A stretch of DNA of 64,000 nt from JAFDCJ01 sp964527835 (GTDB taxonomy: Bacteria; Desulfobacterota; Desulfobacteria; Desulfobacterales; JAFDCJ01). The stretch covers positions 62,001 to 126,000 of the forward strand of contig CAZGNV010000004.1 in assembly GCA_964527835.1 (NCBI GenBank). The letters run 5' to 3'. Both the position numbers and the translations under genes were made by a program. Positions 8,947-17,093 of the stretch are shown in pieces (position 1 is the stretch's first letter; every line of letters starts with the position of its first letter). Under the pieces are notes generated by a model, which had not been told where the DNA came from, did no database searches, and saw only the letters and a list, made by a program, of their open reading frames with translations.

Positions 8947-9209
8947 TTGGGCAGCTCCGGGGCGTTTTCATGGATGTAGGCGGCCAGGGTTTGCAGGGTG
9001 GCAAACACCTTGACCCCCAGCTCGCGGTTGTCGATTCGAAGGCCATAGTCTTTTTCGATCATGATCACCATTTCCAGCACATCAATGGAATCGATTCCCA
9101 GACTTCCGCCCACCAGCTGTTCATCGGGCTTGATATCATCCGGCTGCACGTCTACCAGGTTCAAGACAGCAACGATTTTGCGCTGAAGTTCCTTGATTAA
9201 ATTTTCCAT
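8943..9209 (-). CDS. Acyl carrier protein
   Basis: An 88-residue carrier protein and first gene of the leftward operon. Ser41 in LGIDSIDVLEM is the predicted phosphopantetheine site. It ends by overlapping the TTG start of the KS-CLF gene, so carrier and condensing enzyme are translationally coupled and probably work together. The gene is divergent from the ApeP-like dehydratase at 9366 across an AT-rich 156-bp control region. Sequence differs strongly from the other two ACPs of the locus, so it is not a recent duplicate. Confidence 0.93.
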   Translation of the reverse strand: MENLIKELQRKIVAVLNLVDVQPDDIKPDEQLVGGSLGIDSIDVLEMVIMIEKDYGLRIDNRELGVKVFATLQTLAAYIHENAPELPN

Positions 9210-9365
9210 TTACGTTTATTCCATACGTGGTTTACAGGTTAATTATCCAAACGCTTGTTTCTTTACAGCCCCTTGGTTTTATAGTATCGTTTCAATTTAT
9301 TATTATCGAGTTGATTTTTCAATGTTTTTTTAGGGCTTTTCTGGCAGGCCCCGGGATGTCGCCCC
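9210..9365. promoter_or_regulatory. Divergent AT-rich control region of the lipid locus
   Basis: Separates the leftward operon (ACP, KS-CLF and onward) from the rightward operon (ApeP-like dehydratase, FabG and onward). It is much richer in A and T than the coding sequence (for example 9275-9340), as expected of a two-way promoter region. I could not fix a convincing -35/-10 pair with proper spacing in either direction, so only the region is annotated. Confidence 0.5.
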
Positions 9366-9806
9366 ATGAACCCGTTTAATTTCAGCCTGGAGGACCTTCT
9401 GCCCCACCGCGACCGCATGTTGCTGATCGATGAGATCCTGGAGCTCGACGATAAAGTGGCGGTCACCCGGGCGACGGTCAGCGAGCAATGGCCGCTTTTC
9501 GACGGGCAGGCGGTGGCACCCCTGGTGCTCATTGAACTGGTGGCCCAGACCGCCGGTGTCTCCAATGGCTGGGTCCGAATTCAGCAGCGCGGATTGGATT
9601 CTGAAAAGAAAGGCTGGCTGGTGGGGATCAAGCAGGCCCGTTTTTTCGTGGACGCGCTTTTAATAAATCAGCAGATCATTACCCGCGCGGAAAATCATTT
9701 TGCCTATGAAGGCTTCCGGCACATCCGGGGAACCGCCCGCATCGGCCCTGAGATTGTCGGCGAGGTCGAGCTGCAGGTCATTCAAACCGATTCAGAAGGG
9801 GAATAG
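9366..9806 (+). CDS. ApeP-like 3-hydroxyacyl-ACP dehydratase
   Basis: A 146-residue hot-dog protein. LLPHRDRMLLIDEI near residues 11-24 is the signature opening of ApeP-type dehydratases, and LIELVAQTAGV near 56-66 supplies the acidic residue and glutamine of the central helix. It should dehydrate 3-hydroxyacyl-ACP made by the FabG-type reductase encoded 6 bp downstream. First gene of the rightward operon. With the ApeI-like protein at 5013 it reproduces the two-dehydratase arrangement known from aryl polyene synthesis. Those two proteins act together in that pathway; here this is inferred. Confidence 0.85.
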   Translation: MNPFNFSLEDLLPHRDRMLLIDEILELDDKVAVTRATVSEQWPLFDGQAVAPLVLIELVAQTAGVSNGWVRIQQRGLDSEKKGWLVGIKQARFFVDALLINQQIITRAENHFAYEGFRHIRGTARIGPEIVGEVELQVIQTDSEGE

Positions 9807-9812
9807 CGGCCA

Positions 9813-10550
9813 ATGGAAGAATCAGGTGACGCAAAGACTGCCCTGGTCACGGGGGGCAGCAGGGGGATTGGACGGGCCATTTGTGTTGAACTGGCAAAAT
9901 CCGGCTACCAGGTGGTGGTCAATTACCGCTCGGACGAAAATGGCGCTTTGAAAACCCTGGCAATGGTCCGCCAGGAGGGTTCCGACGGCAGGATCCTGGG
10001 TTTTGATGTTGCCGATTATGACGAAGCCCGGGGGGCCGTGGATGAGATTGTCAAAGATTATGCCGCCATTGATGTGCTGGTCAACAACGCCGGCATTACC
10101 GCGGACGGCCTGTTTATCATGATGCCCCGCAAAGACTGGCATGCAGTGATCGATGTCAGCCTGAGCGGGTTTTACAACGTGACCAAGCCGGTGCTTGAAA
10201 AAATGATCCGCCGCAAAAGCGGAGCGGTGGTTTCCATCGCATCGGTGGCGGGGCTGATCGGCAACCGGGGCCAGGCCAACTACTCGGCAGCCAAAGCCGG
10301 GCTGATCGGCGCCAGCCGGGCGGTGGCCTCCGAAGTCGCGCGGCTGGGCATCCGGGTCAATGTGGTCGCCCCCGGGCTCATCGAGACGGACATGATCAAG
10401 GAGGCCCCCGTGGACAATATCAAGGCCCTGATTCCCATGGCGCGCATCGGCGAGCCGCGGGAGGTGGCGCGGGTGGTACGGTTTCTGTGCTCCGATGATG
10501 CGTCCTATGTGACCGGGCAGGTCATATCGGTCAATGGCGGCATGTTCTAG
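9813..10550 (+). CDS. 3-ketoacyl-ACP reductase, FabG/ApeQ type
   Basis: A 245-residue short-chain dehydrogenase. The NADPH-binding TGGSRGIG is at 13-20, the NNAG motif at 91-94, and the catalytic Ser144-Tyr157-Lys161 lie in SIASVAG and NYSAAKAG. GQANYSAAKAG and the C-terminal YVTGQVISVNGGMF are typical of FabG. It reduces 3-ketoacyl-ACP to the 3-hydroxy form between the ketosynthases and dehydratases of the locus. Starts 6 bp after the dehydratase stop. It corresponds to ApeQ in aryl polyene loci. Primary-metabolism FabG cannot be excluded by sequence, but the neighbours make a dedicated role likely. Confidence 0.92.
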   Translation: MEESGDAKTALVTGGSRGIGRAICVELAKSGYQVVVNYRSDENGALKTLAMVRQEGSDGRILGFDVADYDEARGAVDEIVKDYAAIDVLVNNAGITADGLFIMMPRKDWHAVIDVSLSGFYNVTKPVLEKMIRRKSGAVVSIASVAGLIGNRGQANYSAAKAGLIGASRAVASEVARLGIRVNVVAPGLIETDMIKEAPVDNIKALIPMARIGEPREVARVVRFLCSDDASYVTGQVISVNGGMF

Positions 10551-10692
10551 AAGTGGTTGCAATGTCGCGTCTAATACTCGATAGCGGCGTTGTCCCGAGA
10601 ATTTAAATGCTCACGTACTGCGTGTACGCTCCGCTTTAAATTCTCGAGACGCCTTGCTCTCGAGCATGATCCGGGGCACTGCAACCACTTCT
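10549..10692. repeat. Nested palindromic intergenic element
   Basis: Two perfect inverted repeats, one inside the other. The outer arms are AGAAGTGGTTGCA (10549-10561) and TGCAACCACTTCT (10680-10692); the inner arms are CGAGAATTTAAA (10596-10607) and TTTAAATTCTCG (10635-10646). The left outer arm begins at the stop codon of the reductase gene and the right arm ends 19 bp before the LolA-like start. Possibly an RNA processing or attenuation structure between the two halves of the operon, or a small mobile palindromic repeat. Confidence 0.7.
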
Positions 10693-10711
10693 AACTGGAA
10701 ATTTCACCATA

Positions 10712-11329
10712 ATGAAGCATTTACAAAAAGTGCATTGTGTTTTAAGTGCAACCCTGCTTGTCGCGGCGGTTTTGTGTATGGGGTGGGCGGACAGCTGGCA
10801 GGGGCTCAAGGCCGGTGCCGGCAAGCTGAGCACAGTTCAGGCGCAGTTTGTCCAGCAAAAGCACATGAAGATTCTTGCCCGGCCGCTGGTGTCAAAGGGC
10901 ATCATGTATTTTCGCGCTCCGGCCTCGCTGCGCTGGGAATACCGCGAGCCGGTGACAAGTATTTTGCTTTTGCACCAAGGAAACACCAGGCGTTATGTCG
11001 AAAAAGACGGACAGCTGGTGGAAGACGCCTCGGCCCACCTGCAGTCAATGCAGATGGTGGTCCAGCAAATCAGCGCTTGGATGAGCGGGCGCTTTGACGA
11101 AAACCCGGCATTTGCCGCCACCCTGGCGGCCGGGCGCAAAATCGTGCTCGTCCCCCGTGACAAGTCCTTTGCCCGGCTCATCAAGCGCATTGAAATCCTC
11201 CTGGCCGACCAGCCGGGGGTCATTCAATCGGTGATGATTTATGAAAGCCGGGATTCCTACACCCGGCTGTTGTTCGAAAATGCGGTGCTGAATCAGCCCC
11301 TGGACGATCTCATTTTCCGGAAGAAATGA
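10712..11329 (+). CDS. LolA-like outer membrane lipoprotein carrier homolog (ApeL-like)
   Basis: A 205-residue protein with an N-terminal signal peptide (hydrophobic stretch about 8-25, cleavage near WADSW) followed by a LolA-type beta sheet: STVQAQFVQQKHMKILARPL, GIMYFRAPASLRWEYREP and a late TRLLFENAVLNQPLDDLIF. LolA proteins shuttle lipid-modified cargo through the periplasm. Homologs of this sort sit in aryl polyene loci and are thought to move or handle the finished lipid. Its presence indicates that the product of this cluster leaves the cytoplasm. Its stop is immediately followed by the ATG of the lipoprotein gene (TGA then ATG). It is not the housekeeping LolA as far as context shows. 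Confidence 0.82.
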   Translation: MKHLQKVHCVLSATLLVAAVLCMGWADSWQGLKAGAGKLSTVQAQFVQQKHMKILARPLVSKGIMYFRAPASLRWEYREPVTSILLLHQGNTRRYVEKDGQLVEDASAHLQSMQMVVQQISAWMSGRFDENPAFAATLAAGRKIVLVPRDKSFARLIKRIEILLADQPGVIQSVMIYESRDSYTRLLFENAVLNQPLDDLIFRKK

Positions 11330-11989
11330 ATGCAGCGGTTTTTCTTTTTACCAGTGGTCCTGCTTGTGATTTTTTCCTGCAGCGGTCTGCCCCGGGTGTA
11401 CTCCACCGGCGGGAAGGATGGGCCTCAGATCCGGCGGGCGTGTGAGGCGGTATTTCCCAGCGGCAAATGGCAGCTTTTGCACTCCATCGAAACCAGCCTG
11501 CCGGGCGGCCGCAAGGGGTTTGTGATGGGGTTGAGCGTCATTTCGCCGGCTGACGGATCCGTGCACAGCGTCATCATGACCATGGAGGGGCTGGTGCTTT
11601 TCGATGCCGCCGATGACGGCCGGCTGGTCGTCAAGCGGGCGGTGGCCCCCTTTGATGCGGACAATTTCGCCGCCGGGCTGATCAATGACGTCCGGCTGAT
11701 GTTTTTCAGACCCCGCGAGGCACCGGTTGAGACCGGAAGGCTGGAAAACGGGGCTTCCGTATGCCGGTACCGGCGCTCGGACGGGCACATCGTCGATGTC
11801 ATCTCCGGCCAGGACGGTAGCTGGGAAATACGGCAATACGATCGGCAGCTGCGCATGATTCGCAATGTAACAGGTTCTGGGCCGACGGAGAATGCGGGAA
11901 TTTTTAAGCGCATCGAGCTTGTCGCCCGGGGCCCGTCCCGCTACGCCCTGGCCATGGACCTGGTGGAAGCCGTACAGTTAAAAAAATAA
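11330..11989 (+). CDS. Lipoprotein, DUF3261/ApeN-like
   Basis: A 219-residue protein with a short lipoprotein signal peptide and lipobox ending FSC at about residue 17, so it should be lipidated. The rest is predicted beta-rich and soluble; no transmembrane helices appear. The position directly after a LolA-like gene mirrors the ApeL-ApeN pair of aryl polyene loci, and overall length fits the DUF3261 lipoproteins found there, but the sequence similarity I can judge by eye is limited. Likely an outer-membrane or inner-membrane periplasmic lipoprotein that cooperates with the LolA-like partner in placing the product. Confidence 0.62.
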   Translation: MQRFFFLPVVLLVIFSCSGLPRVYSTGGKDGPQIRRACEAVFPSGKWQLLHSIETSLPGGRKGFVMGLSVISPADGSVHSVIMTMEGLVLFDAADDGRLVVKRAVAPFDADNFAAGLINDVRLMFFRPREAPVETGRLENGASVCRYRRSDGHIVDVISGQDGSWEIRQYDRQLRMIRNVTGSGPTENAGIFKRIELVARGPSRYALAMDLVEAVQLKK

Positions 11990-12063
11990 AGGCTAAAATT
12001 CCAACAGCAGGGCAACGAAGCACTTGTTTTTTCATCAATTCAAAAACAAAAACGGGTTTATTT

Positions 12064-13335
12064 GTGAAATTTAAGCTCATTTATCCAAAATGGCCGAAGC
12101 TCGAGCGGCAAACCGAATTTCATCTGCCGCCCCATGGGCCGGTGGTTTTTGCCGCCACCCTGCCCGATGACGTGCAAGTCGAATTTGTCGACGAGAACCT
12201 GGAAGCGCTTGATTTTGACGATCCGATGGACTTGGTGGGGATTTCCATGATGCTGACCGCCCAGGTCAAACGCGGCTGGGAAATTGCCGACACCTATCGG
12301 CAAAAAGGCGTCCCGGTCATCTGCGGCGGCATTGCCGCCATGCTGCACGCCGAAGAGACCAGGGGCCATGCGGACAGCGTTTTTCTCGGCGAGGCCGAGG
12401 GCCGCATGGAGGAGGTTCTGGCGGATTTTAAAAAGGGGCGGCTCAAACCGGTTTACGACTACCTGGAGGATCGGCCGCCCATCGAAACCGTGGGCCCGGC
12501 CCGGCGCGACATCCTTAATAAGGACCTCTACAATTACAAGGGCATCCAGATGGTGGATCTGGTGCACGCTTCCCGGGGCTGCCGGTTTTCCTGCTATCCC
12601 TGTGCTGTGGCTTACCTGGGCGGCAGAAAATTCAGGCCGCGCCCGGTGGACCGGGCGGTTGAAGAGATGGCCGGCATTGACAACAACCGCCTGTTTCTGG
12701 TGGACAATTCCCTGGCCCAGGATACGCGCTGGGAAATGGAGCTGTTCCGCGCCATGATCCCCCTGAGAAAAAAATGGTGCAGCCATCCCATCGAGGACAA
12801 GCCGGAGGTGCTCGAGCTGGCCGCCCGGGCCGGCGCGTGGTACGTCTACCAGGCGGTTTTCGACACTTCGGATTACATCCGGCAGCGCATCGAACGCTAC
12901 CACGATCACGGCATCGGGGTGGAAGGCACCATCCTGCTGGGCCTGGACCATCACACCGAAGACAGCATCAAGCGGCTGATTGATTTTTTGCTGGAAATCG
13001 AACTGGATACCGCCGAGTTCACGGTGCTCACGCCTTTTCCCCATACCAAGGCCTATGACGATCTGAAGCAGCAGGGCCGGATATTTTCCTACGACTGGAA
13101 TGACTATACGGCTGACAAGGTCGTCTACCATCCCCGGCACATGTCGGCCGAGCGGCTGCAGGAATTATTTTACTACGCCTGGGATGCATTTTACGCCGAT
13201 GAGTCCCAGGAATTGAAAATGTTCAAGCTGTTTCATCGGGTGGTGCAAAAGGAGATGGCCGACGGTACGTTCCGGCCCCGCGACCGGGCGCTGGCATCCC
13301 GCGCATTTGGCAAAAAGATCTGCCCCGCAATTTGA
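12064..13335 (+). CDS. B12-binding-type radical SAM protein
   Basis: A 423-residue radical SAM protein starting at GTG 12064. Residues 1-140 form a Rossmann-like domain (LIYPKWPKLE, FVDENLEALDFDDPMDLVGIS, VPVICGGIAAMLH, VFLGEAEG), and CRFSCYPC at 173-180 binds the 4Fe-4S cluster. The organisation is that of cobalamin-dependent radical SAM enzymes, but no DxHxxG lower-ligand motif is visible. It follows the lipoprotein by about 70 bp and precedes a DUF362 gene. It is the only radical SAM gene on the plus strand in the locus. Reaction unknown; methylation, ring formation or rearrangement of an alkyl chain are the options suggested by the family. Confidence 0.88.
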   Translation: MKFKLIYPKWPKLERQTEFHLPPHGPVVFAATLPDDVQVEFVDENLEALDFDDPMDLVGISMMLTAQVKRGWEIADTYRQKGVPVICGGIAAMLHAEETRGHADSVFLGEAEGRMEEVLADFKKGRLKPVYDYLEDRPPIETVGPARRDILNKDLYNYKGIQMVDLVHASRGCRFSCYPCAVAYLGGRKFRPRPVDRAVEEMAGIDNNRLFLVDNSLAQDTRWEMELFRAMIPLRKKWCSHPIEDKPEVLELAARAGAWYVYQAVFDTSDYIRQRIERYHDHGIGVEGTILLGLDHHTEDSIKRLIDFLLEIELDTAEFTVLTPFPHTKAYDDLKQQGRIFSYDWNDYTADKVVYHPRHMSAERLQELFYYAWDAFYADESQELKMFKLFHRVVQKEMADGTFRPRDRALASRAFGKKICPAI

Positions 13336-13361
13336 AACAACAACCGATTCAACGGGATGAA

Positions 13362-14384
13362 ATGACAAGCGAGAAAAATGATAAACCTGCATCCGAAATA
13401 ACCCGCAGAGATTTTATCCGGTATTCCGGTGTGGTCGGCGGAGCTTTATTTTTTGGTTTACACGGAGATTTGGCTATGTCCGATCCAAATAAAAGTCGCG
13501 TTGCCCTGGTCAGTACCCAAAATCGCAAAACCGGAGTTGCTGCAAGCATTCGGGCACTGGATCTCAATCCGGTTAAGAATAAGGATGTACTGATCAAGCC
13601 CAATTTCAACACGGCGGATCACGCTCCGGGATCCACTCACAACGATACCCTGGTGGCCCTGGTGGAGGAAGCCTGGAAGATGGGAGCCAAAACGGTCAGC
13701 CTGGGGGAGCGCAGCTATCCGCCCACCCGTGAAGTTATGGCCCAAAAGGGCATCATCCCATTAATGGAAAAGCTGGATGTCACCATCATCGATTTTGACG
13801 AGCTGGCAGCAAAGGACTGGATCAAGGTTGACGCTAAAGATTCCCACTGGCAGGACGGATTCCGGGTGGCCCGGCCGGTTCTGGAGTCGGAGTGTCTGAT
13901 TTCCACCTGCTGTCTGAAAACCCATCAGTTCGGCGGGGTGTTTACCATGTCGCTCAAACTTCATGTGGGGGTAGTCCCCACCACGCGGCACGGCTATCAT
14001 TATATGCGCGAACTGCATTCATCTCCCCATCAACGGAAGTTGATTGCTGAACTGAACGCCCCCTTTACACCGGCCCTCATTGTCCTGGACGGCATCGATG
14101 CTTTTGTCGACGGTGGTCCGGCCAGCGGAAAACGTGCCAGGGGCAATGTTTTTCTCGCTGCCACCGATCGGGTGGCCATTGATGCTGTCGGGCTGGCGGT
14201 CTTAAAATCGCTGGGAAGCAACGATCAAATCATGAACACCAAGATTTTCGATCAGGAACAGATTGCCCGGGCGGCGCAATTAGGGCTGGGAGCGTCATCC
14301 CCGTCGCAAATCGAGGTGCTTGCCGCAGGAGAGCAAAGCCGTGCATACCGAAATCGGGTGGTTAAAATTCTTAGCCAAGGCTGA
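13362..14384 (+). CDS. Tat-exported DUF362 domain protein
   Basis: A 340-residue protein from ATG 13362. A twin-arginine signal ITRRDFIRYSGVVGGALFFG covers about residues 13-33, predicting export of a folded, cofactor-bearing protein. The body matches DUF362: VLIKPNFNTADHAPGSTHN, CLKTHQFGGVFTMSLK and ATDRVAIDAVGLAVLK. DUF362 proteins often carry ferredoxin domains, but no CxxCxxC cluster is present here. A TTG 30 bp upstream is the alternative start. The function of the family is unknown. The gene ends 14 bp inside the convergent gene at 14371. Its place at the end of the rightward operon suggests a periplasmic role for the same product. Confidence 0.83.
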   Translation: MTSEKNDKPASEITRRDFIRYSGVVGGALFFGLHGDLAMSDPNKSRVALVSTQNRKTGVAASIRALDLNPVKNKDVLIKPNFNTADHAPGSTHNDTLVALVEEAWKMGAKTVSLGERSYPPTREVMAQKGIIPLMEKLDVTIIDFDELAAKDWIKVDAKDSHWQDGFRVARPVLESECLISTCCLKTHQFGGVFTMSLKLHVGVVPTTRHGYHYMRELHSSPHQRKLIAELNAPFTPALIVLDGIDAFVDGGPASGKRARGNVFLAATDRVAIDAVGLAVLKSLGSNDQIMNTKIFDQEQIARAAQLGLGASSPSQIEVLAAGEQSRAYRNRVVKILSQG

Positions 14385-14988
14385 CGCGCTTTGGAGGGCT
14401 CCAGTAAAGGCAGGCATTGACTTCGTACCATGCGAGGCCGGTGGTCAGGGGCCCCCGGGTGCAGGGGCTGATGATGCCGCAGACAACAAAAAGATCAATC
14501 ACCGCATGCAGATCCAGGGAAAGTTTAAGTGGTTGCATGATGGCCCCCATGAGCCCGGCTTCGACGGTATAAGACGGCGCATGGCGTTTGAGGTGCCGGA
14601 AAAATTGAACCAGAGCTTCGATGTGATCTCCGGCTTCGGCGGCCAGTGATTCTTGCACCGCCCTTTCAGGGTCCAGGGTGCCGGTTTGCCCGGCGTTTTC
14701 CACCAGCTTGCGCGCCACCGGCGGCATAAAATAGGTTTCTCCGGCGCCCAGGGCAAGAATCCGGTCTTCCCAGGCCGGGCTTTGGCCGGATTTTACGGGG
14801 ATCAGCAGGCGTTCTTCAAAGGCCGTCAAGATGCAATCATTTATCTGATGCGGTGGCAGGTCAATAGTTTCATAGGATATGACTTCTGCACCCATTGCGG
14901 TTGCCAGCAGTCTGGCCAGGTTGGCGGCTTCCTTTTGCTGAAGCTGGGATCGCAGTGCCGTTTCAAGATGGTGGATTCTTTTTATCAT
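14371..14988 (-). CDS. Unknown protein, paralog of the next gene upstream
   Basis: A 205-residue protein I do not recognise. No signal peptide or clear membrane helix; likely cytosolic. It shares architecture with the adjacent 201-residue protein: a central ERLLIPVKSG segment (compare WKLLIPVAAS), a hydrophobic VVCGIISP (compare GGGIISP) and a YEVNACLY ending (compare YEVNPSVY). Its ATG overlaps the neighbour's stop as ATGA, so the two are co-translated and may form a heterodimer. It is the last gene of the leftward operon beginning with the thioesterase at 23480. Its tail overlaps the convergent DUF362 gene by 14 bp. Confidence 0.78.
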   Translation of the reverse strand: MIKRIHHLETALRSQLQQKEAANLARLLATAMGAEVISYETIDLPPHQINDCILTAFEERLLIPVKSGQSPAWEDRILALGAGETYFMPPVARKLVENAGQTGTLDPERAVQESLAAEAGDHIEALVQFFRHLKRHAPSYTVEAGLMGAIMQPLKLSLDLHAVIDLFVVCGIISPCTRGPLTTGLAWYEVNACLYWSPPKRVSLG

Positions 14989-15590
14989 GGCCGTTGCGGC
15001 CCCGGATAGACGCTGGGGTTGACTTCATATAGCGGGGCTTTGGTTCTGGCCACCGGTTCGATGGCGGCCAGCTTCGGGCTGATAATGCCGCCGCCCTTCA
15101 AAATCGCAATCATGGCGCCGGTTTTGTCTTTGATTCCGGCTTTGAGGCAGGCGGCATTGATGGCCGCCGCACCGATGGTATAATTGACGGCTCGCCCGGT
15201 GATTGCCGCGACCAGCGGCGGCATTTTCTGCCAGTCCGGCTCCCCCATGTCCCGGTACAAAGACAGAACAGCCCCCGGGATGTTCCACGTTCCGGTGGCA
15301 GCCGCCACCTCGATCAGGTAGCGGGAGATGTTCGGTTTTTCATACATCTCACCCGCTTCCATCCTCATCACCCGGTTGTCCCATTCGCTGCACTGGGAGG
15401 CCGCCACGGGTATCAGCAGCTTCCAGTCCCACGCAAACAGCAGCAGTTCCTCGATGTCCCGGGGTTCAATTTTCCGGATGTCCTCAAATGCAATCGTGGG
15501 CTGGCGACAGGCAGCCATTAAAACATCGGCAAGCCCGGGAGGCATTTTTTCACCATAGCGGGCGTAAAACGCGCTGGACAGATGCTGCAT
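14985..15590 (-). CDS. Unknown protein, paralog of the next gene downstream
   Basis: A 201-residue protein of unknown family, predicted soluble. The parts shared with the following gene are WKLLIPVAAS (about 56-65), GGGIISPKL (about 166-174) and YEVNPSVYPG near the end. The start ATG at 15590 directly abuts the stop of the radical SAM gene at 15591. The N-terminal half (residues 20-60) has several acidic helices and resembles a small helical DNA-binding or adaptor fold in composition only. The constant linkage to radical SAM and KS genes suggests a scaffold, adaptor or substrate-presenting role. Function not assigned. Confidence 0.78.
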   Translation of the reverse strand: MQHLSSAFYARYGEKMPPGLADVLMAACRQPTIAFEDIRKIEPRDIEELLLFAWDWKLLIPVAASQCSEWDNRVMRMEAGEMYEKPNISRYLIEVAAATGTWNIPGAVLSLYRDMGEPDWQKMPPLVAAITGRAVNYTIGAAAINAACLKAGIKDKTGAMIAILKGGGIISPKLAAIEPVARTKAPLYEVNPSVYPGPQRP

Positions 15591-17093
15591 TTAATATTCC
15601 CCGATGGCGGCTTCCAGATCCCGGAAAACGTTGACGGTTTTCTGCCGCTGGATGACCCGCTCGTAGCGTCCCTGCCAGCCGTATTTTTTCAGGCTCCGCC
15701 CGATGACAATCTTGGCCGCCGGCCGAAAAGCGTAGCGCCAGATGCCGGTCCACAGGGGGCCCCGGCTCCGGACGCGCTCCGAGGGCTCCCACCAGCCCAG
15801 CACCTTCTGGCGGTGATACCAGAACAGGTACTGCAGCCGATCGGAATCCAGGTGACGGGTTTTCACATTGGCCCACATGCCGTTGTACCAGCGAAAGTCG
15901 TCCGGGTTGGTCACCAGCCCTTCGTCGATCAGGTGCCGGCGCATGCCGGTTTTGGGGTAGGGGGTCAGGATCTGGCAGTAGGCGGTGTCGGCCTGGACTT
16001 CCTTTAGAAAGCGGTAATTTTCGATGATGTCCGGTTCTTCGTCATCCGGAAAGCCGAAAATCATCCCTCCCACCACCATGATGTCGTATTTGTGACACAT
16101 CTGCACGGCTTTGCGGGAGGCCTCCACGATGTTGCCCTTGCCGGCGGTGGCCAGGTTTTTCCGGGAGGCGTTTTCAATTCCCAAAAAGACGGTTTTCACC
16201 CCGGCCAGCGACATTTTGCGCACCATCTCCTCGTTGCGGGACATGGAAATACAGTCGGCCTGGACCACCAGTTGCAGGTTTTGATATTCGCGGGCGATGA
16301 TGGCATCGCAGATGGCGATGACCCGCTCGGGATCCAGCACCAGGTTGTCGTCGGCCACGAAAATCCAGTGGGTTTTACGGTTGTAGTAGATATCGTCAAT
16401 GTCCGCCAGCACGCGCTCGATGGGAAAGGTGCGGAAGGTCCGGCCGTACATGTGCCGCATGCTGCAGTAGTTGCAGGTGCGGGTGCAGCCGCGGGAGGTT
16501 TCCATGACCTCGACCTTGGAGTTCATGATGTGGTAGCCCCAGGTCAGCCGCCGTTTGTCGCGGATGGGATGCTTCAGCCGCGCCAGGTCCAGCAGCTCGC
16601 CCTGGGCATTGTGCACGAAACGCCCGTTGCGCTTGTAGGACAGCGACGCAATGTCTTCCAGCCGGTCTTTGCCGGCCAGGGCGTTGACCAGCCGGCGGCA
16701 GGCTTTCTCGCCTTCGCCGCGGACGATAAAATCGATCAAAGCGGCTTCAGGAGAAGCCGCAATTTCTTCATGCATCAGGGTGGCGTGATAGCCGCCGATG
16801 ACGATTTTGACGTCAGGCAGCAGCTGTTTGATCAGGCGGATCAGCTTGACGCAGGTGTCGTACTGCCATGACATGGTGGACAGGCCCACCAGCTCGGGAC
16901 GTATCTTGAGCAGGGTCCGGGTCAGGTATTTGACCAGCGTGCGGCGTTTGCGGATCAGGTCGATGAGAAAAACTTGGTGGCCGTCATCAATGTTGGCACC
17001 CACACTGGCAATGCCGCAATTGGGCATGTGAAAGGCGGCTTCATGCATGATGACCGGGGCCACGTCCGGCATGGACATCAGGACAACTTTCAT
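15591..17093 (-). CDS. B12-binding-type radical SAM protein, 500 residues
   Basis: The largest radical SAM protein of the locus. Residues 1-170 form a B12-domain-like Rossmann fold (VVLMSMPDVAP, PELVGLSTMSW, VKIVIGGYHATLMHEE, FIVRGEGE), and CTRTCNYC at 203-210 is the cluster motif, followed by IFVADDNLVLDPERV and VKTVFLGIENAS. The layout matches the large group of cobalamin-binding radical SAM proteins, some of which build hopanoids and other lipids. The DxHxxG motif is not seen. The start ATG 17093 overlaps the stop of the acyltransferase gene as ATGA. Probably modifies the lipid chain or head group; substrate unknown. Confidence 0.9.
   Translation of the reverse strand: MKVVLMSMPDVAPVIMHEAAFHMPNCGIASVGANIDDGHQVFLIDLIRKRRTLVKYLTRTLLKIRPELVGLSTMSWQYDTCVKLIRLIKQLLPDVKIVIGGYHATLMHEEIAASPEAALIDFIVRGEGEKACRRLVNALAGKDRLEDIASLSYKRNGRFVHNAQGELLDLARLKHPIRDKRRLTWGYHIMNSKVEVMETSRGCTRTCNYCSMRHMYGRTFRTFPIERVLADIDDIYYNRKTHWIFVADDNLVLDPERVIAICDAIIAREYQNLQLVVQADCISMSRNEEMVRKMSLAGVKTVFLGIENASRKNLATAGKGNIVEASRKAVQMCHKYDIMVVGGMIFGFPDDEEPDIIENYRFLKEVQADTAYCQILTPYPKTGMRRHLIDEGLVTNPDDFRWYNGMWANVKTRHLDSDRLQYLFWYHRQKVLGWWEPSERVRSRGPLWTGIWRYAFRPAAKIVIGRSLKKYGWQGRYERVIQRQKTVNVFRDLEAAIGEY

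Noticed and set aside
12058..13140. A 360-codon minus-strand reading frame
   Set aside because: Antisense to a radical SAM gene with an intact CxxxCxxC motif; no start site or recognisable motif in this frame.
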